DNA of 64,000 nucleotides from Helicobacter pylori (GTDB lineage Bacteria > Campylobacterota > Campylobacteria > Campylobacterales > Helicobacteraceae): NCBI GenBank assembly GCA_008032935.1, contig CP032039.1, positions 1,426,001 to 1,490,000 of the forward strand. The letters are read 5' to 3'. The position numbers and the translations under genes are program-made. Below the pieces are notes generated by a model, which was not told where the DNA came from, made no database searches, and worked only from the letters and a program-made list of their open reading frames with translations. The first letter of the stretch is position 1. Each line of letters starts with the position of its first letter. Shown piece after piece: positions 46,559 through 55,906 of this stretch.

Positions 46559-47221
46559 TTAGATCTTTTGGAACACGCTCAAATAAATCCCTATGGAAAA
46601 ACAAGCCCCTAACGCCCCTAAACAAAACCCTCCTAAAACACTGCTAAAAGACACCCCTAAAACAATGAGCGCTAAGCCTATTAAAAAAATCAAACCAAAT
46701 AAACTATAAGAAAGAATGTTTTGAAATATTTGATGCGTGATCAAATGGGGTATCAATAAAACAAGCAACCCATAAAATAGCGTTAAAGAAAGTGCAATAG
46801 CACTAGGGAAATTAGCGCTGTGCGAAAGCCATTGAACAGAATGCAAAAAAAGGTGTTTTAAAGATTCTAAAAGGGCTTCAAATAAGATCACGCTCAACAC
46901 AAACCACACCCCAAGCACTAAATTTCTGCGATAAAGGCTTAAAAACACCCCCACCAACAAGCTCAAAGGCAACACGAATTGAGAAGAGCCTAAAAAAACA
47001 ACGCGTCGGAGCGTTTGATCTAAAATAGGGTTAGAAGAATTTGAACGCATCAAGCTAAAAATGGCATTATCCATTGAATTGGCGTAATCAAAAAAAACCA
47101 AGCCAACAATAAGGATAAAAAATGCGCTAAAAACGCCTCCTAAAAGAAACAGGGTTTTAACTGGTAATAAGAAAAATGGTTTGGGTTGTGTGGAAACATT
47201 TTTGAAAGAATTTTCGGCCAT
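46559..47221 (-). CDS. PAP2-like membrane protein lacking catalytic residues
   Basis: 220 aa with about six membrane helices. The pattern resembles PAP2 lipid phosphatases: a region like KX6RP at LKHLFLHS, NFPSAIALS where PSGH is expected (138-142), and VLGVSFSSVLGGF where SRX5HX3D is expected (188-199). The conserved His and Arg are absent in all three places, so phosphatase activity is unlikely. It sits upstream of the fliF operon on the same strand. The resemblance is my reading and needs a profile search. Confidence 0.55.
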   Translation of the reverse strand: MAENSFKNVSTQPKPFFLLPVKTLFLLGGVFSAFFILIVGLVFFDYANSMDNAIFSLMRSNSSNPILDQTLRRVVFLGSSQFVLPLSLLVGVFLSLYRRNLVLGVWFVLSVILFEALLESLKHLFLHSVQWLSHSANFPSAIALSLTLFYGLLVLLIPHLITHQIFQNILSYSLFGLIFLIGLALIVLGVSFSSVLGGFCLGALGACFSIGIYLSVFQKI

Positions 47222-47371
47222 TATTTAAAACCCTTTTAGTCAGTTCATTCAAATTGGATATTATACGCCAACGAATTTTAAAATCGCTCTTAAAAAATTT
47301 AAGACAATGAAGTTTAAACGCATAAAAGCTTTTTATTTTAATCAAACCTAACTAATAAGAAACTGAAATTG

Positions 47372-47386
47372 TTTTTTTTTTTTTTT
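47372..47386 (+). repeat. T15 homopolymer tract upstream of pyrG
   Basis: Fifteen consecutive T, ending 52 bases before the pyrG -10 box, in the 255-base divergent gap between the PAP2-like gene and pyrG. Tracts of this length are prone to slippage in H. pylori, and similar ones upstream of other genes (for example sabA) tune promoter strength. Confidence 0.8.
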
Positions 47387-47438
47387 GAAACCGCTTTAAT
47401 TTTTACTCTCTTTTAAAGCTTTTTAACCCTTTTTAGAC

Positions 47439-47444
47439 TACAAT
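47439..47444 (+). promoter_or_regulatory. -10 box of pyrG
   Basis: TACAAT 33 bases upstream of the pyrG ATG, matching the boxes before panB and tatB. A start near 47451 leaves a leader of about 26 bases with AAAGGA at 47461-47466. Confidence 0.55.
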
Positions 47445-47476
47445 GTGAGAAGTAAAAATCAAAGGAACACGACATA

Positions 47477-49093
47477 ATGGATAGAGCCAAATTTATATTC
47501 GTTACAGGGGGCGTGTTAAGCTCTCTAGGGAAAGGGATTTCATCTTCTTCAATCGCTACGCTTTTACAGCATTGCAATTACCAGGTTTCTATTTTGAAGA
47601 TTGACCCTTATATCAATATTGATCCAGGCACCATGAGCCCTTTAGAGCATGGGGAAGTGTTTGTAACTAGCGATGGCGCTGAAACGGATTTAGACATTGG
47701 GCATTATGAACGCTTTTTGAACAGGAATTTAACAAGGTTGAATAATTTCACTACCGGGCAGATTTTTTCAAGCGTGATAGAAAATGAAAGGAAAGGGGAA
47801 TATTTAGGCAAAACCATTCAAATCGTCCCCCATGTAACCGATGAAATCAAAAGGCGCATTAAAAGCGCGGCTAAGGGGTTGGATTTTTTAATCGTGGAAG
47901 TGGGCGGAACCGTGGGCGATATGGAGGGCATGTTTTATTTGGAAGCGATCCGCCAGCTTAAACTGGAATTAGGGAATGAAAAAGTCATCAATGTGCATGT
48001 AACCCTGATCCCCTATATCCAAACCACTAACGAATTAAAAACCAAACCCACGCAACATTCTGTCCAGGAATTAAGGCGCCTTGGCGTAACCCCTCAAATC
48101 ATTTTGGCACGATCGCCTAAGCCTTTGGATAAAGAATTGAAAAAAAAGATCGCTTTGAGTTGCGATGTGGAGCAAGACAGCGTGATTGTCGCCACAGACA
48201 CTAAAAGCATTTACGCATGCCCCATTCTTTTCTTGCAAGAAGGCATTTTAACCCCCATTGCCAGACGCTTTAATTTGAATAAACTACACCCCAAAATGGC
48301 GGCTTGGAACACTTTAGTAGAAAAGATTATCGCTCCTAAACACAAAGTTAAAATTGGTTTTGTGGGCAAGTATTTAAGCTTGAAAGAATCTTATAAATCC
48401 TTGATTGAAGCCTTAATCCATGCGGGTGCGCATCTGGATACGCAAGTCAATATTGAATGGCTGGATAGCGAGAATTTTAATGAAAAGACGGATTTAGAGG
48501 GCGTTGATGCGATTTTAGTGCCTGGAGGCTTTGGAGAAAGGGGGATTGAGGGCAAAATTTGCGCCATTCAAAGAGCTAGGGTGGAAAAACTCCCCTTTTT
48601 AGGGATTTGTTTGGGCATGCAATTAGCGATCGTTGAATTTTGCCGCAATGTTTTAGGTTTAAAAGGGGCTAACTCTACGGAATTTAACCAACGCTGCGAA
48701 TACCCTGTGGTGTATTTGATTGAAGATTTTATGGATCAAAACCACCAAAAACAGGTGCGCACCTATAACTCGCCTTTAGGAGGCACCATGCGATTAGGCG
48801 AATACGAATGCGAAATCATGCCAAACAGCTTACTAGAAAAAGCCTATAAAAAGCCCAATATTAAAGAAAGACACCGCCATCGTTATGAAATCAACCCCAA
48901 ATACCGCCAAGAGTGGGAAAATAAGGGCTTGAAAGTGGTGGGTTTTGGAGCGAATCATTTGATTGAAGCGATTGAATTAGAAGAACACCCGTTCTTTGTG
49001 GGGGTGCAATTCCACCCGGAATTCACCTCCAGGTTGCAAAGCCCTAACCCTATTATTTTGGATTTCATTAAGAACGCTCTTTCTAAATCCTAA
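47477..49093 (+). CDS. pyrG: CTP synthase (PyrG)
   Basis: Converts UTP to CTP using glutamine. The amidoligase domain begins [21 protein letters not shown] with its P-loop-like GLGKG-type segment and [13 protein letters not shown]. The C-terminal glutaminase has GGFGERG, the nucleophile motif GICLGMQLA and the HPE motif QFHPEF. 538 aa is standard. It leads the pyrG-recJ-rlu run, with 8 bases before recJ. Confidence 0.97.
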   Translation: MDRAKFIFVTGGVLSSLGKGISSSSIATLLQHCNYQVSILKIDPYINIDPGTMSPLEHGEVFVTSDGAETDLDIGHYERFLNRNLTRLNNFTTGQIFSSVIENERKGEYLGKTIQIVPHVTDEIKRRIKSAAKGLDFLIVEVGGTVGDMEGMFYLEAIRQLKLELGNEKVINVHVTLIPYIQTTNELKTKPTQHSVQELRRLGVTPQIILARSPKPLDKELKKKIALSCDVEQDSVIVATDTKSIYACPILFLQEGILTPIARRFNLNKLHPKMAAWNTLVEKIIAPKHKVKIGFVGKYLSLKESYKSLIEALIHAGAHLDTQVNIEWLDSENFNEKTDLEGVDAILVPGGFGERGIEGKICAIQRARVEKLPFLGICLGMQLAIVEFCRNVLGLKGANSTEFNQRCEYPVVYLIEDFMDQNHQKQVRTYNSPLGGTMRLGEYECEIMPNSLLEKAYKKPNIKERHRHRYEINPKYRQEWENKGLKVVGFGANHLIEAIELEEHPFFVGVQFHPEFTSRLQSPNPIILDFIKNALSKS

Positions 49094-49101
49094 TCTAAAG
49101 A

Positions 49102-50652
49102 ATGAAACAAAAGCTTAAAGCTCAAATCAAAGAGCGAGTGGCTTCTATCGCTTATAATGAAAAAGGGTTTCCTAGCCCCTTTTTATTTAAAGACTTGAAA
49201 AAAGCCGCGCTCAAAATCATAGAAGCCATACGCGCAAACACAGAAATTTTAGTGGTGGGCGATTATGACGCTGACGGCGTGATTAGCTCTACTATCATGG
49301 CAAAATTTTTTGAAAGCCTGAACTATAAGCATGTCCGCATTGCAATCCCTAATCGCTTCATGGATGGCTATGGGATTTCTAAAAAATTTTTAGAAAAACA
49401 CCACGCCCCTTTAATCATCACGGTGGATAACGGGATTAACGCCTTTGAAGCCGCGCGATTTTGCAAAGAAAAAAATTACACCCTTATCATCACCGATCAC
49501 CATTGCTTAAATAATGATGAAGTCCCAGACGCTTATGCGGTGATCAACCCCAAGCAACCGGATTGTGATTTTATCCAAAAGGAAGTGTGCGGGGCGTTAG
49601 TAGCGTTTTATTTGTGCTATGGAATCCACCAGCTTTTAGGAAAAGAAAAAAGCCATTCTAGTGAGTTGCTATGCTTAGCGGGCGTGGCGACTATTGCTGA
49701 CATGATGCCTTTGACTTTTTTTAACCGCTTTTTAGTTTCTAAAGCCTTGTATTTTTTGCAAAAAGAATCCTTAGGGGCGATGGGGTTTTTGCGCCAAAGA
49801 GAAGTTTTTAGAAAACGCTCTTTAAAAGCGAGCGATATTTCTTTTAATATCGCCCCTTTAATCAACTCCGCAGGGCGCATGCAAGACGCTAAAATGGCTT
49901 TAGATTTTTTAAGCGCGAATAATTTTCAAGATGGCTATTCTTTGTATGAACGCTTGAAAGCATGCAATTTGAAGCGTAAAATGATCCAACAGCAGGTTTT
50001 TGAAGAAGCTTTTAAGCATGCGATGGTTGGAGAAAAAATCATCGTCGCTTTTAAGGACAATTGGCATGAGGGCGTGCTGGGGATCGTGGCTTCAAAATTA
50101 GTGGAAGCCACTCAAAAGCCAAGCCTGGTTTTTACCTTTAAAGAAGGGGTGTATAAGGGGAGTGGGCGTAGCTCTCCAAACATTGATCTCATTGACGCTT
50201 TGAATGGGGTTTCTTCTTTATTGCTCGGCTATGGAGGGCATAGGCAAGCGTGCGGGTTGAGCATTGGAAAAAACAATATCGTCTCGCTCTTTGAAACTTT
50301 AGAAAATTTTGATTTTAAAGTCTTGCCTTTTTGTGAAAAAGAACCCCCTTTAACGCTCAAATTAAAAGACATTGACAGAGAGCTTTTAGAGATTATAGAA
50401 GCGGGCGAACCTTATGGGCAAGAAAACCCTGAACCCCTATTCCAAGCAAAAAATTTAGAAGTCATAGAAGAAAAAATCATTAAAGAAAGCCACCAGGTTT
50501 TGCGTTTTAAGGATAAAGAATGCGTTAAAGAGGCGATTTATTTTAACGCTGAGCGGTTTTTGAAAGCGGGCGAAAAGGTGAGCGTGCTTTTTAGCGTGGA
50601 ATTAGATGAGTGTTCTAATGAGCCTAAAATGTTTGTTAAAAGTTTGTTGTAG
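49102..50652 (+). CDS. recJ: Single-stranded-DNA exonuclease RecJ
   Basis: 5'-3' exonuclease of recombination and mismatch repair. The DHH-phosphoesterase motifs are complete: VVGDYDADGVISS, TVDNGINAFE, ITDHHCLN and the AVINPKQPDC segment; the DHHA1 part has GSGRSSPNIDLIDAL and GYGGHRQACG. 516 aa, short relative to E. coli but usual for Campylobacterota. The stop overlaps the GTG of the next gene by one base. Confidence 0.94.
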   Translation: MKQKLKAQIKERVASIAYNEKGFPSPFLFKDLKKAALKIIEAIRANTEILVVGDYDADGVISSTIMAKFFESLNYKHVRIAIPNRFMDGYGISKKFLEKHHAPLIITVDNGINAFEAARFCKEKNYTLIITDHHCLNNDEVPDAYAVINPKQPDCDFIQKEVCGALVAFYLCYGIHQLLGKEKSHSSELLCLAGVATIADMMPLTFFNRFLVSKALYFLQKESLGAMGFLRQREVFRKRSLKASDISFNIAPLINSAGRMQDAKMALDFLSANNFQDGYSLYERLKACNLKRKMIQQQVFEEAFKHAMVGEKIIVAFKDNWHEGVLGIVASKLVEATQKPSLVFTFKEGVYKGSGRSSPNIDLIDALNGVSSLLLGYGGHRQACGLSIGKNNIVSLFETLENFDFKVLPFCEKEPPLTLKLKDIDRELLEIIEAGEPYGQENPEPLFQAKNLEVIEEKIIKESHQVLRFKDKECVKEAIYFNAERFLKAGEKVSVLFSVELDECSNEPKMFVKSLL

Positions 50653-51548
50653 TGCCTTTTGTTGAAGAAGAATTTGAAATTTTAAAACCCACCAAAGCCT
50701 TGTTTTTGGTGCGCGATGTTTTAAAATGCTCTTTAAAAGAAGCCCAACGGCACCTTGACAAACAACGCCTGAAACAAAACCAACAAGCCGTGCGTAAATC
50801 TCAAATCATTCAAGGGGTCGTTCGCTTGATTCATTTCAAGCCTAATGAAAAACAAGAAAAACTTGTTTTTGAAACGAAAGATTTTGGCGTGTTTGACAAA
50901 CCCGCTCAAGTCTATACCCACCCTAAAGGCTATTTTTACCATGAAAGCTTATTAGATTGCATCCAATCGCATTTTAGCAAAAACGCCCACCCAGCCCACA
51001 GACTGGACTATGAAACGAGCGGGTTGGTTTTAGCGGGCAAGACCTTACAAAGCGTTAAGGATTTAAAAGCACTTTTCATGCAAAAAAAAGTAAAAAAAAC
51101 TTATTTAGCGCTAGCGCATGGGTTGGTTGAAAAAAGCATGAAAATAGACAAACCCATTCTAACGCCACAAAACATTCAAAAAGATTTGCGCATTCGATCT
51201 AAAATTTCTCCTTTAGGCAAGCCTTCAATTACCCTTGTTGAGCCTTTAAGCTATAACCCTTTTTTGGATATAAGCTTGCTTAAAATAACCCCACTTACCG
51301 GGCGCACACACCAGATCCGCTTGCATTTAAGCAGTATAAATCATAGGATCGTGGGTGAGGGGCTTTATGGGGTGATAGATGAAAACGCTAGAGAATACCT
51401 TCAATTAAAGCGTGAAAATAACGCCCCAACCCTCATGCTCCATGCCGCTAGTTTAGAGTTTGAATTTAAAGGAGCGATCTACAAAATCGCTTCCCCAATG
51501 CCCGAACGCTTCATGCCGTTTCTAAAAGATCTACCGCTCTTTTATTGA
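50652..51548 (+). CDS. RluA-family pseudouridine synthase
   Basis: Isomerises specific uridines in rRNA or tRNA. An N-terminal S4-like segment (TKALFLVRDVLKCSLKEAQRHLDKQ) is followed by the catalytic motif AHRLDYETSGLVLAGK with the active Asp, and GRTHQIRLHL near the end. 298 aa. The start is a GTG just after the recJ stop. Which site is modified cannot be told from sequence. It converges with the minus-strand membrane-protein cluster. Confidence 0.88.
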   Translation: MPFVEEEFEILKPTKALFLVRDVLKCSLKEAQRHLDKQRLKQNQQAVRKSQIIQGVVRLIHFKPNEKQEKLVFETKDFGVFDKPAQVYTHPKGYFYHESLLDCIQSHFSKNAHPAHRLDYETSGLVLAGKTLQSVKDLKALFMQKKVKKTYLALAHGLVEKSMKIDKPILTPQNIQKDLRIRSKISPLGKPSITLVEPLSYNPFLDISLLKITPLTGRTHQIRLHLSSINHRIVGEGLYGVIDENAREYLQLKRENNAPTLMLHAASLEFEFKGAIYKIASPMPERFMPFLKDLPLFY

Positions 51549-51556
51549 TTGATCTT

Positions 51557-52694
51557 TTAGTTGTCCTCTTCTGGGGTTTGGTTGAGATCGTCTATATGCT
51601 CTTTAATGATTTTTTTCTCCACCATAGGAGCGTTTTTGTAACTCTCTTGAAATTCTTGGCTGATTTTAACAAAGCTATCGTTAAATTGCTGTTTGTAGCT
51701 GTTTTTGAGGTTTTCTTTCGCTTCGTTGATGTTGTTCAAAATTTCTTTTTTGAATTCGTCTCTGTGGAGCCATTCATCAATATAATTAAAAGCCACATCA
51801 GTCCCAAGAGCTGATAAGACGCCACCCACGGCTATGCCAATCTTTGCGAGGAATTTAGCCCCTAATTTAGTGCCAAGCCTTTTCACAAGCTTTGGGGCTA
51901 GCCTTTTCATAAGTGCACTAGCACGCACACTAGCCGTTGCCCCTATTGTCGCTGCGAAACCCATTTTTAAGTTCAAATCTCTTTCTATTCTGTCATCAAT
52001 ATTTTTTAAAGATTCCGCAACTTGAGAAATACCAGCCACTCCTTGTGTGGCAATCTTTTCTGTATCCTTTTTGTGCTGGCGCAACAAGCTTATAAAAGCA
52101 TCAGAAATGTTGTCTGTCATCGTTTTTAATCGTTGTTTGTAATCAGCCCCTAAAAGTTTTTCCTGTAATTTATTGAATAATGCGTCTTCGGCGCTCAAGC
52201 CGATCTTTTTAGCTACAAAAAGGGCAAACTCGCTATAATTTCCCTTGAGAGAGTAGTGCCAGTCTAAGAACTTATCCACATTGTTTTCTATTGGATCAAA
52301 AAGATTGTCTATTTGAGCGTCCACCTTGCTATGCATTTTATCCTTACTGCTACTCAGCAAATCGCTTATTTCTTGTTGGTGGCTATCAAAATTATTTTTT
52401 ATTAGATCTGATATTAGATCTGGAAAAGTTTCGATGATTGTTTTTGTGCGAGCTGTTTTGATCGCTTGACTGGGTTCATTATATGGGATGCTACTTAAAA
52501 TAGTATAAAGTATGGATAAAACAATAATAATTCCTAAATAATTCCTAAAAGAATGTAAATATACTTTCTTTCTTCCTTTTTTTTTTAATTTCTTGTTCTT
52601 TTTCTTGTGTTAGCTTTTCTAGCTCTTGCTTTTGTTTTTTTAGTTCTAGCTTTGGTCTTGCTTGCTCTAGATCTTCTTTAACATCATTTTCCAC
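51557..52694 (-). pseudogene. Membrane/coiled-coil protein, frameshifted at an A10 tract
   Basis: The downstream frame alone gives 267 aa from a TTG at 52360. The upstream frame starts at a GTG (52694, AGGGG upstream), is a charged coiled coil (LEQARPKLELKKQKQELEK), and runs into a T10 tract (52577-52586, plus strand). Dropping one base joins the frames into 378 residues: coiled coil, membrane helix (YLGIIIVLSILYTILSS), then the long domain with a Gly/Ala-rich hydrophobic segment (GFAATIGATASVRASALM; IGIAVGGVLSALGTDVAF). No family recognised. Could be slippage-controlled or simply broken. Confidence 0.6.
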
Positions 52695-53469
52695 ACTCAC
52701 CCCTAATACATTTTGATAAACAATAAATGATTTGAGCGCTCAACCTACTGATGGCTATCCCACTAAGAGCGTTATAGATGATAAACGCTACCCAGCCCGC
52801 AACCATAAACCCCTTATTTAAGCCCATGCTCTCTGCTTTGCACATGCCCCACCAAGTAACCCCCTCTAACATTTTTTTAAATTCTAAAACATAACTCGTA
52901 TAATCACAATTTGAATAAGCGGAATCACTCGCTGCCTTAATAGTGTCTATCAAAGCTGGTTTCAAATAATCGGGCATGTTGCCATGATAGATCGCATAGC
53001 AACTCAAGCCAATGAAGAAAAGAGTCCCCACAAAAGCGCTCACTTCTCTAGACATCAGCATCAAATAATCTTCTTTGATGATACTCTTAAGCATCTCTTC
53101 AAACACGCCAAACACCGTAGCGCAAACAACGATAGTGCAAAAAACAATCCCCCACATCATCCAATTATAGTCCAGCACGCTATAAGCGATGGATATGGAT
53201 GTGAAAATTGAAAAAATATAATAAAAGCAAGACACCATTATTGGGGAGTGTAGCATCTTGGATAAGAAGGATTCGCTATTCACGAAACACTTGGCGAAGC
53301 ACTTCCTCTGATGCATTTTTAAAGAAATATAGCTGTAAGCGACAATCCCTAGTATCAGCAGCACAAAGACCAACGAGAAACAGGACTTATCGTAAGTCAA
53401 ACGCCATAAGACCAACAACACCCCCACGATCACGCTTGTGCCCAGAATGATTTTAAAAAAATAAGACAT
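52684..53469 (-). CDS. Multi-pass membrane protein of unknown function
   Basis: 261 aa with about seven hydrophobic segments and several Cys residues near the ends (KCFAKCF; YCLSKCIRGECGK). I recognise no domain. It starts one base within the stop of the DUF1294 gene and overlaps the next gene by 11 bases, so the three are almost certainly cotranslated. It is part of the lysozyme-associated cluster. Confidence 0.7.
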   Translation of the reverse strand: MSYFFKIILGTSVIVGVLLVLWRLTYDKSCFSLVFVLLILGIVAYSYISLKMHQRKCFAKCFVNSESFLSKMLHSPIMVSCFYYIFSIFTSISIAYSVLDYNWMMWGIVFCTIVVCATVFGVFEEMLKSIIKEDYLMLMSREVSAFVGTLFFIGLSCYAIYHGNMPDYLKPALIDTIKAASDSAYSNCDYTSYVLEFKKMLEGVTWWGMCKAESMGLNKGFMVAGWVAFIIYNALSGIAISRLSAQIIYCLSKCIRGECGK

Positions 53470-53861
53470 TATCTTTTATCCCCCTTGTTGTTTTTGAAGC
53501 GTTTGTTAGGGTTGTCTTTAAGGAGGAAGATCTTAAACGCTACCAGTATCAAAGATAGTGAGAATATCGTTAGCACTACTATCCAAAAAAGATCCTTGCT
53601 GACAAAGTAAAGGATCGCGCTCTCTATCAAGCAAATGAGCGAAACGCCGTATTTAAACTTAAGCTTTAAGATCTTATGGTGGGACACAACCATAGCGACC
53701 AAAAACCCGACAGACCCGCCAAGGAGCGATAAAGCCCACAAAGCTTTTTCAGGAATACGCCACATTTTTTGCTCAGCCGAATTTTTATCCACCAGCATGA
53801 GAATAAAAATCAGAATATTGACTATGAGCAACCAAACGATAGAAGCAAATTCCACGCTCAC
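53469..53861 (-). CDS. DUF1294-like membrane protein
   Basis: 130 aa, four membrane helices. The stretch WRIPEKALWALSLLGGSVGF followed by AMVVSHHKILKLKFKYG matches the DUF1294 pattern (RIPE...GG..G...HK...F). The function of that family is unknown to me. First gene of a tightly overlapping three-gene set, downstream of the lysozyme gene after a 377-base gap that holds only small ORFs. Confidence 0.65.
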   Translation of the reverse strand: MSVEFASIVWLLIVNILIFILMLVDKNSAEQKMWRIPEKALWALSLLGGSVGFLVAMVVSHHKILKLKFKYGVSLICLIESAILYFVSKDLFWIVVLTIFSLSLILVAFKIFLLKDNPNKRFKNNKGDKR

Positions 53862-54045
53862 CCTTTCAAGAGCGTTTTAACAACCCAAACGCTACCACTT
53901 GGCTTTTTAGAGAGAGAAAAAGCAAAATTTTAAGATTGATTCTCAAATCCATTCCTTTACAAAAGTTAAGACTGGGTGTTTTAACATGATTTTTGGCCTA
54001 CTCGCATCAAGCCCTTATTTTTAACATTTCCGCTCCCTTGCTTTT

Positions 54046-54140
54046 TTAAAGCCTCCCTAAATTACTACACCACTCCCCCAATAAACACAACGCACCCAAG
54101 CACAAAGCCCTAAAAAGGCCTTTTTGAAATTCTTTAGCAT
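54046..54140 (-). pseudogene. Remnant of an hcp-like signal peptide region
   Basis: The ATG has a good AAGGAA ribosome binding site. The start, MLKNFKKAFLGLC, resembles the signal peptide of the Hcp-like protein 2.3 kb away (MLGSFKKAIFRVLC). The nucleotide sequence before and within the signal region is also similar, including a CCCAATAAAC block. One added base after codon 13 would give the 31-residue reading that continues ALGALCLLGEWCSN. No Sel1 repeats follow, so only the 5' end of a paralogue seems to survive. Confidence 0.5.
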
Positions 54141-54151
54141 GACAATATTCC

Positions 54152-54223
54152 TTATTCCCCAAGCAAAATACAGCCCTCGTTCAAATATTCTTTCAAAATT
54201 TCTCGCCCCTTAGGGGTTTTCAT
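54152..54223 (-). CDS. Possible 23-residue small ORF after the lysozyme gene
   Basis: ATG-started frame reading MKTPKGREILKEYLNEGCI then LLGE, with a coding-like composition. It begins 15 bases after the lysozyme stop. No clear ribosome binding site is present, so it may be translated by reinitiation or be a gene remnant. It lies 11 bases upstream of the hcp-like remnant. Confidence 0.35.
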   Translation of the reverse strand: MKTPKGREILKEYLNEGCILLGE

Positions 54224-54238
54224 CAAAATAGATATTAT

Positions 54239-54808
54239 TTAGCTTCTCAATCTCTCAGGCTCTTCTCTGTTGGCGTTTTTGGTCAGATCGTATTCGTTGA
54301 AAAAATACGGCATGACTGACTTTGATTTGAGCTCAAGCCCCACCTCTTTGATCACCTTTTCTATCGTGTATTTTTTCTTACAATGTTTTTCGCAACCCCC
54401 CAATTTCAAAATTTCCATATTCCTTGACGCTCTTTTTTTCACTTGATTGAAATACGGGCTTTTTTGCAGTCTCTCCACAGCCAAAGCATAATTTTTATCC
54501 TCTATGGCCTTGATGAATTGCTTGAATTTGAGCAGTCCGTTCAAGCCTAAATTGTAGCTCAAATCCAAGATGACCATTCTCCTCATTGCGTCCAAATTTT
54601 TATACCACCCATAAGAGAGGAGAGCCTTATAATTCTCTTTTAATATGTCAGTTAAAAGCCCATACGCTTTGGTGATACGCTTACCCTCATAAGAATAAAC
54701 GCTCAAATTATAGCCATAGCCAATCGTGGGATGCTCCGTCTTGTCGGTATAAATAGAAGGCGAAAACCCCTCTGAATCCACTATCAAAAACGACGCCGCT
54801 AAGATCAA
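54239..54808 (-). CDS. GH24 (phage-type) lysozyme
   Basis: 189 aa. The T4-lysozyme-like active site is visible as SEGFSPSIYTDKTEHPTIGYGYN, with catalytic Glu (residue 13), Asp and Thr in the expected order, and the helix MRRMVILDLSYNLGLNGLLKF is the conserved core. A TTG start is the only option; the first 12 residues are hydrophobic and may act as a signal-anchor. Neighbours on both sides encode membrane proteins, recalling phage lysis cassettes, but no other phage gene is present. Corresponds to HP0339 (from memory). Confidence 0.85.
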   Translation of the reverse strand: MILAASFLIVDSEGFSPSIYTDKTEHPTIGYGYNLSVYSYEGKRITKAYGLLTDILKENYKALLSYGWYKNLDAMRRMVILDLSYNLGLNGLLKFKQFIKAIEDKNYALAVERLQKSPYFNQVKKRASRNMEILKLGGCEKHCKKKYTIEKVIKEVGLELKSKSVMPYFFNEYDLTKNANREEPERLRS

Positions 54809-54837
54809 TTTGCTAAGATAAAGCGTCCAACACCCTT

Positions 54838-55398
54838 TTAGCTGCCTTTATTATTCTTAGCTTTCAATTCTTCTAGTTTTTTTGAAATGATTTCTTCAGT
54901 AACGCTAGAGAGTCTCTCTCCATCATGCTTACCCTCTGGGGTTTCTTTGCTCTGTAATTCTTCTTGTTTTTTTGAAATAATCTCTTCAGCGATGCTAGAG
55001 AGTTTTTCCGCATTTTTGGTGTCTTTGTAGTTGGAGCGGTTTTTCAAATTCTCTCTAATCTGTCTTTTTCTTTGAATGATTGCAAACATTTTTTGGCTGA
55101 ACTTATAGCATTTACGCACACTAAAAACAATCACGCCCCACTTGATTAGTAAAGCGATCAAAAGCCAAACAAACGAGCTAGAAGTGTCCAATAAAAACTG
55201 GCGCACATCGCTATAAACCCAAATATCCACTAAAATAACCAACAGAGTGATCAAAATAGAAAACGCAATGCTTTTAAACCTAAAAAGCCACGCCACTATC
55301 ACAAACCCTCTCGTGTGCCTGTGGGCTAACAGCCAGCGTTCATTCTTTTCGCTAAAAAAATTCATCAAACCAGAAATTACGCTATTTTTCTTGCTCAT
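54838..55398 (-). CDS. Membrane protein with duplicated C-terminal helix repeat
   Basis: 186 aa. Two membrane segments (about residues 30-66 and 75-95) are followed by a charged helical tail. The tail contains two copies of a roughly 30-residue unit, AEKLSSIAEEIISKKQEEL and GERLSSVTEEIISKKLEEL. The start overlaps the preceding gene by 17 bases and the stop is 29 bases from the lysozyme start. I do not recognise a family; a holin or scaffold role is only a guess from context. Confidence 0.7.
   Translation of the reverse strand: MSKKNSVISGLMNFFSEKNERWLLAHRHTRGFVIVAWLFRFKSIAFSILITLLVILVDIWVYSDVRQFLLDTSSSFVWLLIALLIKWGVIVFSVRKCYKFSQKMFAIIQRKRQIRENLKNRSNYKDTKNAEKLSSIAEEIISKKQEELQSKETPEGKHDGERLSSVTEEIISKKLEELKAKNNKGS
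54876..55003 (-). repeat. 90-bp tandem repeat unit encoding a helix
   Basis: Two similar copies of about 37 bases beginning GTTTTTTTGAAAT (plus strand) start at 54876 and 54966, exactly 90 bases apart, so the reading frame is kept and 30 residues are duplicated. The repeat number could change by recombination. Confidence 0.7.
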
Positions 55399-55720
55399 TC
55401 TCGCCCTTTTCCCAAACTTCTTTAAAATGCTTGGTGGTTTTTTCTTGTTTTTCTTTCAATTCTTTAGCGTGGATTTGCTCTAACAACCTTTTTTCTTCAG
55501 CTTCAAACATGATTTTTAATTCTTCTTCATTAAAATCGCTCAGTTGCATGTTCTCTTTTATCAAGCGTTTTTCTACGATTTTAACCGCTTGCTCCCTGAT
55601 TTTTTGAGATTTTTCTTTAAAAAGCGCTCGTTTGGTTTTTTGAAAGACTTCACTAGAATTTTTGTGGATCGTTTGTTTGCAAGAATCTAAAAAATCCCTA
55701 ACTTGATGCATGATTTTCAT
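55382..55720 (-). CDS. Coiled-coil hypothetical protein (112 aa)
   Basis: Highly charged, almost wholly helical protein (for example EEELKIMFEAEEKRLLEQI), without signal peptide or membrane helix. The N-terminal part KIMHQVRDFLDSCKQTIHK is less charged. It is the first gene of the minus-strand lysozyme-associated cluster and overlaps the next gene by 17 bases. No family recognised. Confidence 0.65.
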   Translation of the reverse strand: MKIMHQVRDFLDSCKQTIHKNSSEVFQKTKRALFKEKSQKIREQAVKIVEKRLIKENMQLSDFNEEELKIMFEAEEKRLLEQIHAKELKEKQEKTTKHFKEVWEKGENEQEK

Positions 55721-55906
55721 TATTATCCGTTTTTAAAGAGTTTTTAAGACTAATGACCCCTAAAAGAATACCAAAAAAAGATTAAAACTCCCTAGTAAAA
55801 ATATTTTCTTAAAAGAATAAGGGGCATTTTGGCGATGCTCTAACCCCCTAAAATAGGGCTTTTGCGGGATAGTTTCTAGATGAGACTATCGCATGCTTTT
55901 TGTCCC

